From Isoetes taiwanensis (lineage: Eukaryota > Streptophyta > Lycopodiopsida > Isoetales > Isoetaceae): 64,000 nt of DNA. Location: contig JAJEKV010000023.1 of assembly GCA_021234155.1 (NCBI GenBank), positions 6,411,945 to 6,475,944 of the forward strand. The letters run 5' to 3'. Each line of letters starts with the position of its first letter. The first letter of the stretch is position 1. The position numbers were made by a program, and so were the translations under genes. This document shows, one piece after another, positions 54,810-64,000 of this stretch. The notes under the pieces are model-generated. The model was not told the origin of the DNA. It searched no databases and was given only the letters and a program-made list of their open reading frames with translations.

Positions 54810-56345
54810 TTAGTTGTTGCTCTCTTCTTCTTCTTCTTCATTGGCTTCGTCTTCATTTACCTGCATTATATTGTATCGCAACAATTAGTTCATTGTAGTC
54901 ACAAATAATTATCTAATGAATGATACACACTTCATCCCCCTTTCACGCCAAGAAGTATGCACGCGATGGCCGCATGACCGCCTTTGTTTGAAGGCCCTTT
55001 CGCGTTCATCTTTAGCGGCCGGGCGACCAACCGACAAATGGCCTAGTGAGAATGAGCACCAAAACTAATGTTAGTGTTCAACTCGAGAACCTACATTATA
55101 AACCAAATTTATACTTACAAATAGCTTATCCAGAAAGCCATAACCGCCGGACCAGTCTTATTGGCACTATGGTCGCCACTTGCTTCGTCGTACCTCGGCG
55201 TCGGTAACTGCCTTTGTTCTAGCTTCCCCTTTCTTTGATAATATATTGGCCTTCAAACACTACAATGCAATACAAGGACTTAGTCCACATGGCATCATCT
55301 AATTATCGACTCATGGGAGAGATGATGTACTTGAAATGCCTCATTAGTCAACGGATAGGTCGTGCCACTTCCTCTATCGGGACTCTGTAGCTTTGGCAAG
55401 AGCTTTCATTTGCTTCTTCCGATTACCTGCGCGCAAAATATAAATAAAATATGAGTACAATGAGGTTATAATGAAGAACGAAAAAGAGCCTAATACCCGG
55501 TGGATTTAACATGTTTACCCCGCTTTGAACAAAGCTCCCTCCATGAGATCTCTCGACTTGAGCTCGGGATATTACGCTTCTAAAATCTCCTTGATCCTCT
55601 CTTTTTCCTCATCATAGGCTCCCGAAGTTCCATTCACCCTTGTGGACGTTATGGCAAACGCTATTTGTGACATTATTAGCCATCTTCCAAAAATTGTCGC
55701 CATCTGCAAAGATCTTTGTGGCGCGGCAACTTCTTGCTACTACACTCAACATACGACTAACATATGAATATGTGTTAGTGAACAAAAAGGGCATAATTCA
55801 AGATGAACTCACTCATATTGAAAGAGATGCCTTCGTGGTGGAGGTGGTGCGGTGGTGCACGATCTTTACCGAGCTTGAAGAGGAATTGCGTCCACTCGGC
55901 GTGGGCGGGACGTCGGCGGCTCGCCTTAGGTGGGGGTTCATTCTCCTCGTGCTCGGGAGCGGGCCCAAGATTGAATTCGAAGGAGTGTATGAGCTATGGC
56001 GTGGAGGGTCATGGGCGCCGGACCTCCGCCTACTTTGTTCAACGACTGGGCGCAATCTCCATTTCTGCGGGCGACATCCCTAATTGCAAGGCATTCCACC
56101 TATCTTCGGGGTTATCGCCTCGTTGATATCTCCGGAGTTCCACGCTCTTCGTCTTCTCTTTGGATGCGAGGTCCTTTTCCGCGTCTCTTGGCGGTGGTCT
56201 GCCGAGAAGAAGATCCGCCCATAACCACGACGGCGAACATTATGCATAGGAAAAGAAGGACGAACCGCATTTACACGCTACATTTAAAAACATTAGAGCG
56301 TTAAAAAATAAATGGTTAACTTACATTTTATCCTAGAAAAAAATC
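54810..56345 (-). pseudogene. Downstream coding part of the TIR element, unidentified protein
   Basis: Exons seen on the minus strand: the last exon 54810-54860 (17 codons, VNEDEANEEEEEESNN and TAA) behind an aatgcag acceptor; about 54935-55050, GHLSVGRPAAKDERERAFKQ; about 55130-55255, LEQRQLPTPRYDEASGDHSA then GPAVMAFWISYL. Further up, KERIKEILEA and a Pro/Arg/Ser-rich region (55813-56055). Several stops and frame changes. I do not recognise a transposase catalytic core. One continuous gene with the kinase-like part is plausible but unproven. Confidence 0.45.
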
Positions 56346-56729
56346 CATACCAAATCCACACAATGGTGGAGGTGGCGGTGGTGGCGAGCTAAACCCGAGC
56401 GACCAACCGCCTCTTAAAGGCCTTTTGCGGTTTAGGGTCACAAGAAGGCTACCAAGCCACGCGAGAAGTAAAGTTGTGAACAATAGATATGCCATCGTGC
56501 CGCATCCCATGGTTCTTTGGACATGTGCAAAAACTTGCAAGTTATTTATATGGAGTGCGATGAATAACATAGTAGGAAAGCAACAAATGTTAGCAACATG
56601 GGAAGTTCATTACAAAACATTGGGATTTGAATAATTAAAAGTGTCTTTATATATTTGGTTATTAGACAATTAAAAAATTTAATACTCTTAAACATGGCAA
56701 GATATACAATATTGTATTCTATTATTTGA

Positions 56730-58270
56730 GTTGTGACAACAACAATTTTGACATCTCCAAGGCATCCATGCACTTCATGTGTCGTCTTTGTCTCACAACC
56801 ATGGTAGAAGATATTCCAACACTTTGTAAGGCTTCAACAACTTCGAAGCTTTGGGTCGCGTGATGAGAATACGTCTTCACGTAGGCACATCATTCTTTTT
56901 TTGCTCCTCCAACTTGTCAAGGCGTCGTTGGTACATATGGGTTGGATTAATCCATTGGGCATTGTTGTTATTATTAAACCACTCCATTCGTCGTGATAGC
57001 TTGCACTCTAAATCCGAAGCATCTCATAAATATATCCCAATGCATAGACATCATGAATTTCGTGTCCCCATACACGATCATCATCCTTTGATTTCTCAAA
57101 CACGGTTTCCTCTAACCATGGATATTTTGCTTGTCCATCCGAAAAGTAAGTCACCGACACTTCAACAAGGGGGACGCTCTTTGGCGTAAAATGAATTGCA
57201 TTGTCCCAATCACCAATGGCCACCCACACATTTTGGTACTCATCATCAAAATGTAATTTGACTCTCTTGCAATTAAGCTTTGTGTGAGTGAAGTGGCCTT
57301 TGTGGATCTCAACGACACCTTACGCTAGGGCAAGAGCTATCTCTCGAACACATCTTGATATACAACTTCGCATTTTGCTCCTAAGTTCGGCGCCTATGTG
57401 TTTGTCGGTTCTTCTTGGCGCTCTAGCAATTGCATTTGACCATCTTCTAAAAGCGTGACAAGTTATTAGGTAAATAGTCAAACAAGTGTGCAAGTGTCTC
57501 TCCATTCATGAAAGGTAGAATCACCATTGGCCCTATGGTATCCCCACTAGAGCTAGCAACTTCATATGCAAGTCCAATGGATGTAGCCAAAGCGGGGATG
57601 CGGGCTCTTGAAGCGTATGTATCTTTGAGCCATCTCATACGTCTCGCCCTATCTTTGCCCTTGAAAACCCATCCTTTGTATAGCTCATCATCTTGGAAGT
57701 GTTGTGTTCCGTTGATTTTGATTTGATACGTGCGATGTGTTGGTTTCTCCTCAATAAAGGCGTATCACATCCACGGCCTCTACGGGCATGGGATCAACAA
57801 AGATTGATGTGTTCATGTGATTCTCCAAAGAAAAGTGGGGCTTGCTAGGCCCCGCTCCACTAGAGCTTCCCCACGATGCAAAGCATTTTTAATTACCTCC
57901 AACCGGCGTGCATTGAGATCCGCAATGATGTTCTTGTGATCCAAACGCCGCTTCTTTGAGGAATTCCATGAAGCTACCCATTCCTTGACACGAGCCTCGG
58001 CATTGGGACTTTTTAAGTCGCTTTGAATGCTTCAAACATGTCTTCGAGTTCATCCATGGGGTTTCCAATCATTGGCTTTACATGTGTGTCAAGGAGAGAA
58101 GTCAACATTTCTTCTTGACACGGCCATTTTGTGCTAACTCAAATTGGCACTTCCTTTTCACATGTCGACAAAATGGTCGACCGTTGACCGGTTTGCATCT
58201 CCCGGTCGGGACTTTCGTTAGCACATATCTCATTTATGACCATCGTCTAATCTCACTAATCATTAGTGTC
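56730..58270 (-). pseudogene. Protein-kinase-like coding region inside the TIR element
   Basis: Starting near 58270 on the minus strand: MAPTVKTL, a basic Cys-rich stretch (GRCKPVNGRPFCRHVKRKCQ), an acidic/helical stretch (MDELEDMFEAFKA ... WNSSKKRRLDHKNIIADLNA), then a kinase-fold pattern: HFQDDELYKGWVFKG, a hinge-like IGPMVILPFMNGETLAHLF (about 57530), CVREIALALA, VEIHKGHFTHTKLNCKRVKL in place of the HRDxKxxN loop (about 57300), WVAIGDWDNAIHF in place of DFG, YFSDGQAKYPWLE, and HDVYALGYIYEMLR (57040) matching the DVYSFG helix. The catalytic Asp of HRD is not present and DFG is degenerate, so at best a pseudokinase. Several stops and frame changes are present. Confidence 0.55.
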
Positions 58271-58601
58271 TTCACGGTCGGGGCCATACCTACAAACCAA
58301 TTTAGATTCATTAATCTTGCTTTGTGACTTTTTTTCAAACCTTCATTATGAATCTTTACCTACTTTCTTAAGAGTTAGTTTCCCTTTTATTTTTTTTTTT
58401 TTAAAACCAACTATTTAAATTTTTTCTTGCTCTTAACCACTCCACATCGGTGTTTCTTTGACATCCCTAACATCTTTAAAAACAACATTCTTAACTAGAA
58501 ACCCGAAAATCAATAATGCAATTTTTTCAAAAACCCCGCCCTTGTCCAATCAATCGTAAAGATTTCTATTTATTGATATATTAATAAAAAAAAAAAAAAA
58601 A

Positions 58602-58950
58602 AGAGTAGGCGGTGAGCTTGGACTGGAACACCTAGTCTTCTCCACTCAAGGCTTTGAGCCGACCATGCCCTTGTCCAAGTCTCCCCAAATTTTTCTAAAC
58701 TAAATACATTAATCAATAAAATTACAAGAGTAAGCGGTGAGCTTGGACCCGGGAACACCTAGTCTTCTCCACTCAAATGAGCCGACCATGCCCTTGTCCA
58801 AGTCTCCCCAATTTTTTTCTAAACTAAATACATTAATCAATAAAATTACAAGAGTAAGCGGTGAGCTTGGACCGGAACACCTAGTCTTCTCCACTCAAGG
58901 TGAGTAGACCATGCCCTTGTCCAAGTCTCCCCAAGTTTTTTTTAACCTAA
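58602..58950. repeat. Three tandem copies of a 124-125-bp unit
   Basis: Units start at 58602, 58727 and 58851 with agagta(g/a)gcggtgagcttg and share cacctagtcttctccactca and catgcccttgtccaagtctc. Differences are few, so the triplication is fairly recent. It lies upstream of the kinase-like coding region. Confidence 0.94.
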
Positions 58951-59107
58951 ATAAAACATTAAAATTTTATTCTCCTACTCAAACTCAAATTCTTACCTAG
59001 AATGTCTTCGATTTCATGAAAAATCGATTTCCAAGAGCGACGATTTTGTTATTAGTGTACATGCAAAAAAAAATAAAGGCATTCAATAATTAGAAAACTT
59101 ACATAAA

Positions 59108-59139
<32 letters not shown>

Positions 59140-59360
59140 GATTCACGTTGAAAAGATCATTGACATTAAAACTATTTACATTGTTAATTAAAAAGAACTA
59201 TATATTGACATGTAAAAAATGAAAATAAAAAAAAAAGGAAGAACATAAAAAGAAGGGGCCTCGTCTTTCAACGACGTCCCCTTCTTGTAATAAAAAATAG
59301 AGGAAGAATGGGCCTCGTCTTTCAACGACGTCCTTCTTCCATGGAAAAAAAATAGAAGAG
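58951..59360. other. Spacer with poly(A) tracts and two subterminal-type motifs
   Basis: cctcgtctttcaacgacgtcc occurs at about 59261 and 59311 as a near-exact pair. It is the same motif family as the left subterminal array. Poly(A) runs at 59108-59136. Confidence 0.6.
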
Positions 59361-59462
59361 GAAGAAGAAGAAGAAGAAGAAGAAGAAGAAGAAGAAGAAG
59401 AAGAAGAAGAAGAAGAAGAAGAAGAAGAAGAAGAAGAAGAAGAAGAAGAAGAAGAAGAAGAA
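59361..59462. repeat. Microsatellite (GAA)n, about 34 units
   Basis: Uninterrupted GAA array on the plus strand. Confidence 0.98.
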
Positions 59463-62309
59463 ATGCTTTTTCTAAGAACTTAACTTATATGGATTGCTTG
59501 CTAGTATTGGGAAGAATATCTATTGGCAAAACTGGCATGCTTGCTCTTAAAATTGCCTGAGGTTCTCCTTTGTTGGAATAATGTAGGGTTTGGGAAAATT
59601 TTACAAATACCCTTAGGGAGTTTGAACTGGGACCTTGTACAATGATATGGAGATCATATGCTCTAGAATTGTTCAAAGGTTGTTAGGCAATAGAACATGA
59701 TTTTAGAAAATACTTGCTCTCCTCTTTGTTTTTAAATAATATTCTATAAGGGAATTTAACTTTGGAATGAATATTCGAAAGAAAGCATGACATTTGTGGG
59801 ATGTGTATGATTTGGAAATTTGTTATGGTTTGAGAATTTATTGCTCTTACATGGTTGGCCTATGTTATTTAAAGATGATGGGACCACTTTTTAAAGATGA
59901 GGGGACCTTTATTGTTATTTAAAGGTGATGACACCTATTTAATAATTGAAGCTAATGGGAATCGTACATTATGCACAATAGAATGGTTGCTTAAGGATCC
60001 ACATAGGTCAAAAATGGTACATTTTGGCAGAAACCTATGGATAGAGAATTCTTTACACGCCTTGGATTTGATAGGATATTTTTAACCTATGGATAAAGAT
60101 CTTTCTAACCTATTTGGAGTTGTAAAAGCCTTTTGTGGTGCCGCAAATATGAGCTCATATTTTGGCCGATGTAGATGAAGCCATTTTTGTTGGCGCAGGC
60201 ACATGCCGTGATACGAAATGGAGTTGTTTGATCTTGCAAGATATAGCTCTGGCAAAGTACCTGTATCTGCTCTGCCTGGCAAAGAGGCATTTTCGAAAAT
60301 GGATAAGAGCAAATTTGGTGATGCAGCCGAATGCTTCAGGCGAGCTGCTTATGGCTTGGAAAAAGCTGTCGTACCAATCATACAGAACAGAAAATCCGCA
60401 TCCGTCTTGGGCCTGTAGGCCATTACCGGCTTAAAGATATGGCCTAAGTATCTGATACAGGGTATTCGATACTAGCTTTTGCAACTCTGTATAGATGCTT
60501 AAAAGGTGTGGTGCTCTATTGTTCTTGCACAAAACAGGTTTTCTCATAATGATGTAGATTTGGAGTTGCTAATGTCCTCCACAAATCTATTCTGTTTCAG
60601 ATCTATTTCAGGGAGACAGAAGCTTATAAGATATAGAAGGAGCGTCATATATCAGGTTTTTAAGTCGAAAATATAAGATTCATCTAACTTTGTTATCGAT
60701 GTTATGAATGCTTATATTCTACATTGAATCTTGTGCATTTGATCCTTCTTAGCCATGCTTCAAAACATAAGTTGCATGTCTGTTTTGTTAAAAAAACAGG
60801 AATCCCTATGGTGCAAACAACATATACTGATGGCGGGAGCAACAAACTCAGGTTTTTATAGCTCCTTTTGTCATTTTAGAACAGATGAATTTGTGATGGA
60901 CATAGATTCTTATGGAGTAAAAATGGATTTATGAAATAAATGTATTACTTTATGAAAATATGATGTGTACTTTATGGGCGGAAGCATATACGATAATCCA
61001 GAGTCTTTCTTGATACAATATGCAAACCTGGATCTGTACCTAGCAGCTTGTTCCATGTTTGTAGTCTAAGTTATGTTTAGCTTGTTTGCATTAGAAGCTA
61101 GTTAGGGCAGCCTAAATTTTGGTGCCATGCTTTAGCCAGTTTAAACTTCATGTCTATGTTGTGCTGCATAGGTTGGTTCTGATTGGTAGAGTTCTTGCTA
61201 AATCTAGGATCTAGATCTGCTAGACGTTGCTGCAGCAGCACTAGGTTGCTGCTAGGTAGTGCGAAAAGACAACGGTTTGTTAGAGCTGGTATATATTATG
61301 CTATTGAGGTTGTTTTCTGGAGCAGTATCTTATGAACATGAATACTTTAATGACTGCTCATATGAAGGAAGGATGTAGGCCTTCTTAATTCTATTGTTTT
61401 GACGAAGATGTTAAGTTTTCAGACACTTCCAGAATATGAGTAAGAATTGCTCATACTTATTGCTGATTTATGTTGAGAACATTGATTTGCGGCTATTTAT
61501 GCTACACATTGAGCTGAAGTATACAGTCATTTGGGAGTAGAATGAGCTCCTTGATGTTATAATAAGGAATTTTGAATTGTTTAGATCTTAAATGACTAAA
61601 CATTAGGTGAAGGGCGAAGAGCCATGTTGTCTTATAGCTTACCTGTCACCCCTCTCCTCGTTACCATTAATATGCTAATGTTGGTCTGTTTGGGTGCAGG
61701 TAACCAAGACAACATCTCCTTGATGTTTTTGTCATATGGTGGATGGTACAAAGCAGTCAGACGAGGATTGCTACTTATTTGTACATCGATATTTGGTGAG
61801 ACCTTTTTGGGTTATTGCGGCATACAATTCATGAAGTCTTGAATGTAAATCGCATTTGTGGTGCTTGCCTATTGGATTGCACTAAGAATAATATGAATAT
61901 ATCGAATTATTGGAAAAAGCTAGGATTCTAACACTATTATCTGACTATAATGTGACTTTTACACTCTTTCCTTTATATTTTTACAGTATGTATTCTATGA
62001 TCTCATTGAACATTCTTATCTGAATACATTATACTTTCACAATCTTTGCTTTGCATTTTTATAGTTTGACATTATGGAATAATGAATTAACATTTTATAC
62101 TTTATATATGGATATAGAATTATGGGTTTAAGGAACAGTGAACTATGTTTAATATTACTATGACTACTCTCTAAAAATGAAGTTTGTGTGGTTGTGGCCT
62201 GGGTAACGCCAGGGTGGATATGTCAGTCTGTGGTTTTCACCTTGAACCAAATTCATATATGTTAACTTGTTTTTCATATTGTGAAGAGTAATCCTGGTGA
62301 AGATCTGTA
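59463..62309. other. 2.85-kb segment between two GAA arrays
   Basis: Mostly non-coding. A plus-strand frame at 60218-60418 (SSGKVPVSALPGKEAFSKMD then FGDAAECFRRAAYGLEKAV) and an acceptor-like gtgcag at 61700 suggest a fragment of a captured host gene, but I cannot identify it. Confidence 0.45.
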
Positions 62310-62546
62310 GAAGAAGAAGAAGAAGAAGAAGAAGAAGAAGAAGAAGAAGAAGAAGAAGAAGAAGAAGAAGAAGAAGAAGAAGAAGAAGAAGAAGAAGAAG
62401 AAGAAGAAGAAGAAGAAGAAGAAGAAGAAGAAGAAGAAGAAGAAGAAGAAGAAGAAGAAGAAGAAGAAGAAGAAGAAGAAGAAGAAGAAGAAGAAGAAGA
62501 AGAAGAAGAAGAAGAAGAAGAAGAAGAAGAAGAAGAAGAAGAAGAA
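62310..62546. repeat. Microsatellite (GAA)n, about 79 units
   Basis: Long uninterrupted GAA array. It produces artificial poly-Arg, poly-Lys and poly-Glu frames. Long GAA tracts can form triplex DNA. Confidence 0.98.
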
Positions 62547-62975
62547 AGGAGATAGGAAAGAAAGATTGAATAGAATGAGAAAGTGGTGAAGAAGAAGAAG
62601 AAGAAAATGAATAGAAGATTGGAAGAACGGAAGATTAGAAGGAAGAAACCAATGATTGGAAGATCATTGGAAGAAGAAGGAGGAGGATTCGATTCATACT
62701 AATAAGAGGCGAAATGGATTGAAGAAAAACAAGGATGGAAAGAAGAGGAGGATAGAAATGGGATGGATTGAAAACAAACAAGAAAAAACAAGAAGCCCTA
62801 AATCTATCAAACAACAAGCCTAATTCAAAAATAGAGTTGATTGATCCATTGAAATACCTTTGGATGCTTGCTTGAAGCTTGAAAAGGACCCAAGGATGAT
62901 CCGCCAAAAATCGCCACGAAAAACGCTCCTCCGGTAAGCTTAGAACCAAAAACTAGGCGCGGGAAAAGCCGGCCT
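62547..62975. other. Purine-rich region between GAA array and right subterminal repeats
   Basis: gaagattggaagaacggaag-type sequence; only low-complexity frames. Confidence 0.5.
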
Positions 62976-63090
62976 CGTTTTCGATAAAAAGTTCTGACGT
63001 CGTTGAACGGCGTCGTGAGGTCGTTAACGGCGTCTCCGTCATAGTCGTTAAACGACGCGTCTATAACGACGTCTTTGTGTTAAAACGGCG
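62976..63090. repeat. Right subterminal repeats, inverted relative to the left array
   Basis: gacgtcgttgaacggcgtcg (62995), aggtcgttaacggcgtc, tagtcgttaaacgacgcg and ataacgacgtctttgtg follow each other within 90 bp. The same GTCGTT..AACGAC theme as 53848-54365. Confidence 0.7.
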
Positions 63091-63177
63091 TGCCTTTTAA
63101 ACATCTCCCGCAAAAAATCAATTTATTAAACATTTCAAAATCGATTTCTTAAACCAACATCGCACACCTTTTCATTA

Positions 63178-63972
63178 TTACGCCAACCCTACATTAAGAA
63201 CACTTGCAAACTGGGATTCGCTGACACCATCCCTGAAGTCCACAATACAATAAAATTTATTAAAATTGAACCTGAAAGCTGGGAGAGAACTATACATAGC
63301 CATAAGGGGTAGGAACACGAATACAACAAGTCGTGGAGGCAAGCGTTTTTGTTCCGATACTTACTGAGCCTGCAAACCCTTTCAACAATTCCCTGCCACA
63401 AGCAAAAAGTTAATTATCCTTTCAATATCAGATTGAAAAAGTTATTTATGTTACTTACGCAATCATGCCCCCAGAAGGTTCTTCGTACAACGCATTCATA
63501 GTTTCACATTTTCGTGATTGTGTTTTGACCCGTGCGACAAACTGGGATATCGTTGGCCAATCTGTAGAGCCCACTGCCTGCAAGTTAAAATAGGAATGTA
63601 ATGAATTGAAATTTGAAATGTCAAGTGCACACACAGTTCAATCCTTACAATTGCAATTGATGGTGAATTTGACGAGAATGGGGCTCCATGTGACACATCC
63701 ATTCCAAAGATTATAGTTGGCTCCCTGGAGACCTTTGGAAGACCACGACGAAATTCCATCGATAACATCGTATTATATCCTCCACACTACAGTTTCGAAA
63801 GTAAGTCTTCAGTTCAATGAACAGGGGAGCCATTATGGGGTACCAAGTGAGTTACCTTGGCATTAATTTTCAAAGCCACATTCGTCAAGTACTGATCATT
63901 TATATTACGGGGAGGAACTATACACTGATTAACAACTCCAACGTCGGCGTAAAGCAGGTTTGTTAAACGGCC
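63178..63972 (-). pseudogene. AGO: Argonaute PIWI-domain exons (AGO4/6/9-like), truncated, runs off the right edge
   Basis: Argonautes bind small RNAs; the AGO4/6/9 clade acts in RNA-directed DNA methylation. Exons on minus: 63856-63972 (39 codons, GVVNQCIVPPRNINDQYLTN ... ALKINAK); 63649-63786 (46 codons, EPTIIFGMDVSHGAPF with the first catalytic Asp); 63460-63578 (GSTDWPTISQFVARVKTQ ... GGMIA); a 28-bp exon reading ELLKGFAGS; and 63178 to about 63276 (VDFRDGVSESQFASVL, holding the second catalytic Asp) followed by TAA where the family has Gln in LDQI. The last part of PIWI, including the third catalytic residue (His), is missing. About 90 bp further begins the subterminal array of the TIR element. 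DGVSESQF and the NDQYLTN-LKINAK wording fit the AGO4 group best. Confidence 0.9.
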
Positions 63973-64000
63973 CTGCAAAACATCTCTCTGCATAAGTATG

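Larger units (their letters stand above)
53848..63090. mobile_element. Large TIR (CACTA-like) element or nest with palindromic subterminal arrays
   Basis: The left end CACTACAAAACCAAAG is the classic start of CACTA (En/Spm) elements. A subterminal region to 54362 is packed with acgtcgtt(c)aacgacg palindromes. The same words appear inverted at 62995-63085 and again at 59268-59330. Between lie a decayed minus-strand gene set, triplicated 125-bp units and two GAA arrays. The right terminus does not show the matching TTTTGTAGTG; the nearest candidate is a degenerate ctttgtgttaaaacggcgtg ending near 63082. It is possible that the element proper ends near 59340 and the rest is a second, related copy. 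Confidence 0.6.

Noticed and set aside
62297-62569. 90-codon poly-Arg frame
   Set aside because: Translation of the GAA array; all frames are open there.

Overview
The window looks like nuclear DNA of a land plant with a large, repeat-rich genome. It is AT-rich, has many short introns with GT..AG borders, and carries layers of plant-type transposable elements (Helitron, L1-type LINEs, Ty1/copia, TIR elements). The best-preserved single-copy gene, 41971-43903, resembles ZMYND12, a protein of motile cilia and sperm flagella. Together with an N4/N6-type DNA methyltransferase relic, this points to a seed-free plant with swimming sperm (fern, lycophyte or bryophyte). That placement is an inference; no species can be named from sequence alone.

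Layout. 1-3.2 kb holds only short tandem repeats. 3.27-4.36 kb is a truncated LINE with a pentanucleotide tail (family 'LINE-A'; further copies at 26.4, 33.15 and 46.9 kb). 4.39-12.64 kb is the Helitron block: an RPA-like relic, a divergently transcribed RPA-like gene, and a long Rep-helicase reading frame that continues into an endonuclease (EEP/APE-like) domain. 13.2-21.8 kb is repeats plus small relics: a MITE, an unidentified exon set, a copia gag fragment, a strictosidine-synthase-like exon and a 98-bp near-perfect palindrome. 21.87-25.19 kb is a minus-strand multi-exon DNA methyltransferase pseudogene. 26.1-26.9 kb is a TIR element hit by LINE-A. 27.47-28.39 kb is a squalene epoxidase pseudogene. 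30.4-31.5 kb is a second LINE type. 31.5-41.9 kb is mostly non-coding with local duplications.

41.97-43.9 kb is the ZMYND12/TPR-like gene, eight visible exons all in phase 0 without a stop. 45.5-51.46 kb is an L1-type LINE split by the longest LINE-A copy (46.93-49.36 kb) and cut at its end by a truncated copia element (51.46-53.18 kb). 53.85 to about 63.09 kb appears to be a large TIR element starting CACTACAAAA, with subterminal arrays built on GTCGTT/AACGAC palindromes and a decayed minus-strand coding region whose middle resembles a protein kinase fold. It lies directly against a truncated Argonaute gene (AGO4/6/9-like PIWI exons, 63.18-63.97 kb) that runs off the right edge.

Almost every coding relic carries premature stops that can be read as C-to-T (or opposite-strand G-to-A) changes, the expected decay of methylated DNA. 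Most loci here are dead; the best candidates for function are the ZMYND12-like gene and possibly the RPA-like gene.
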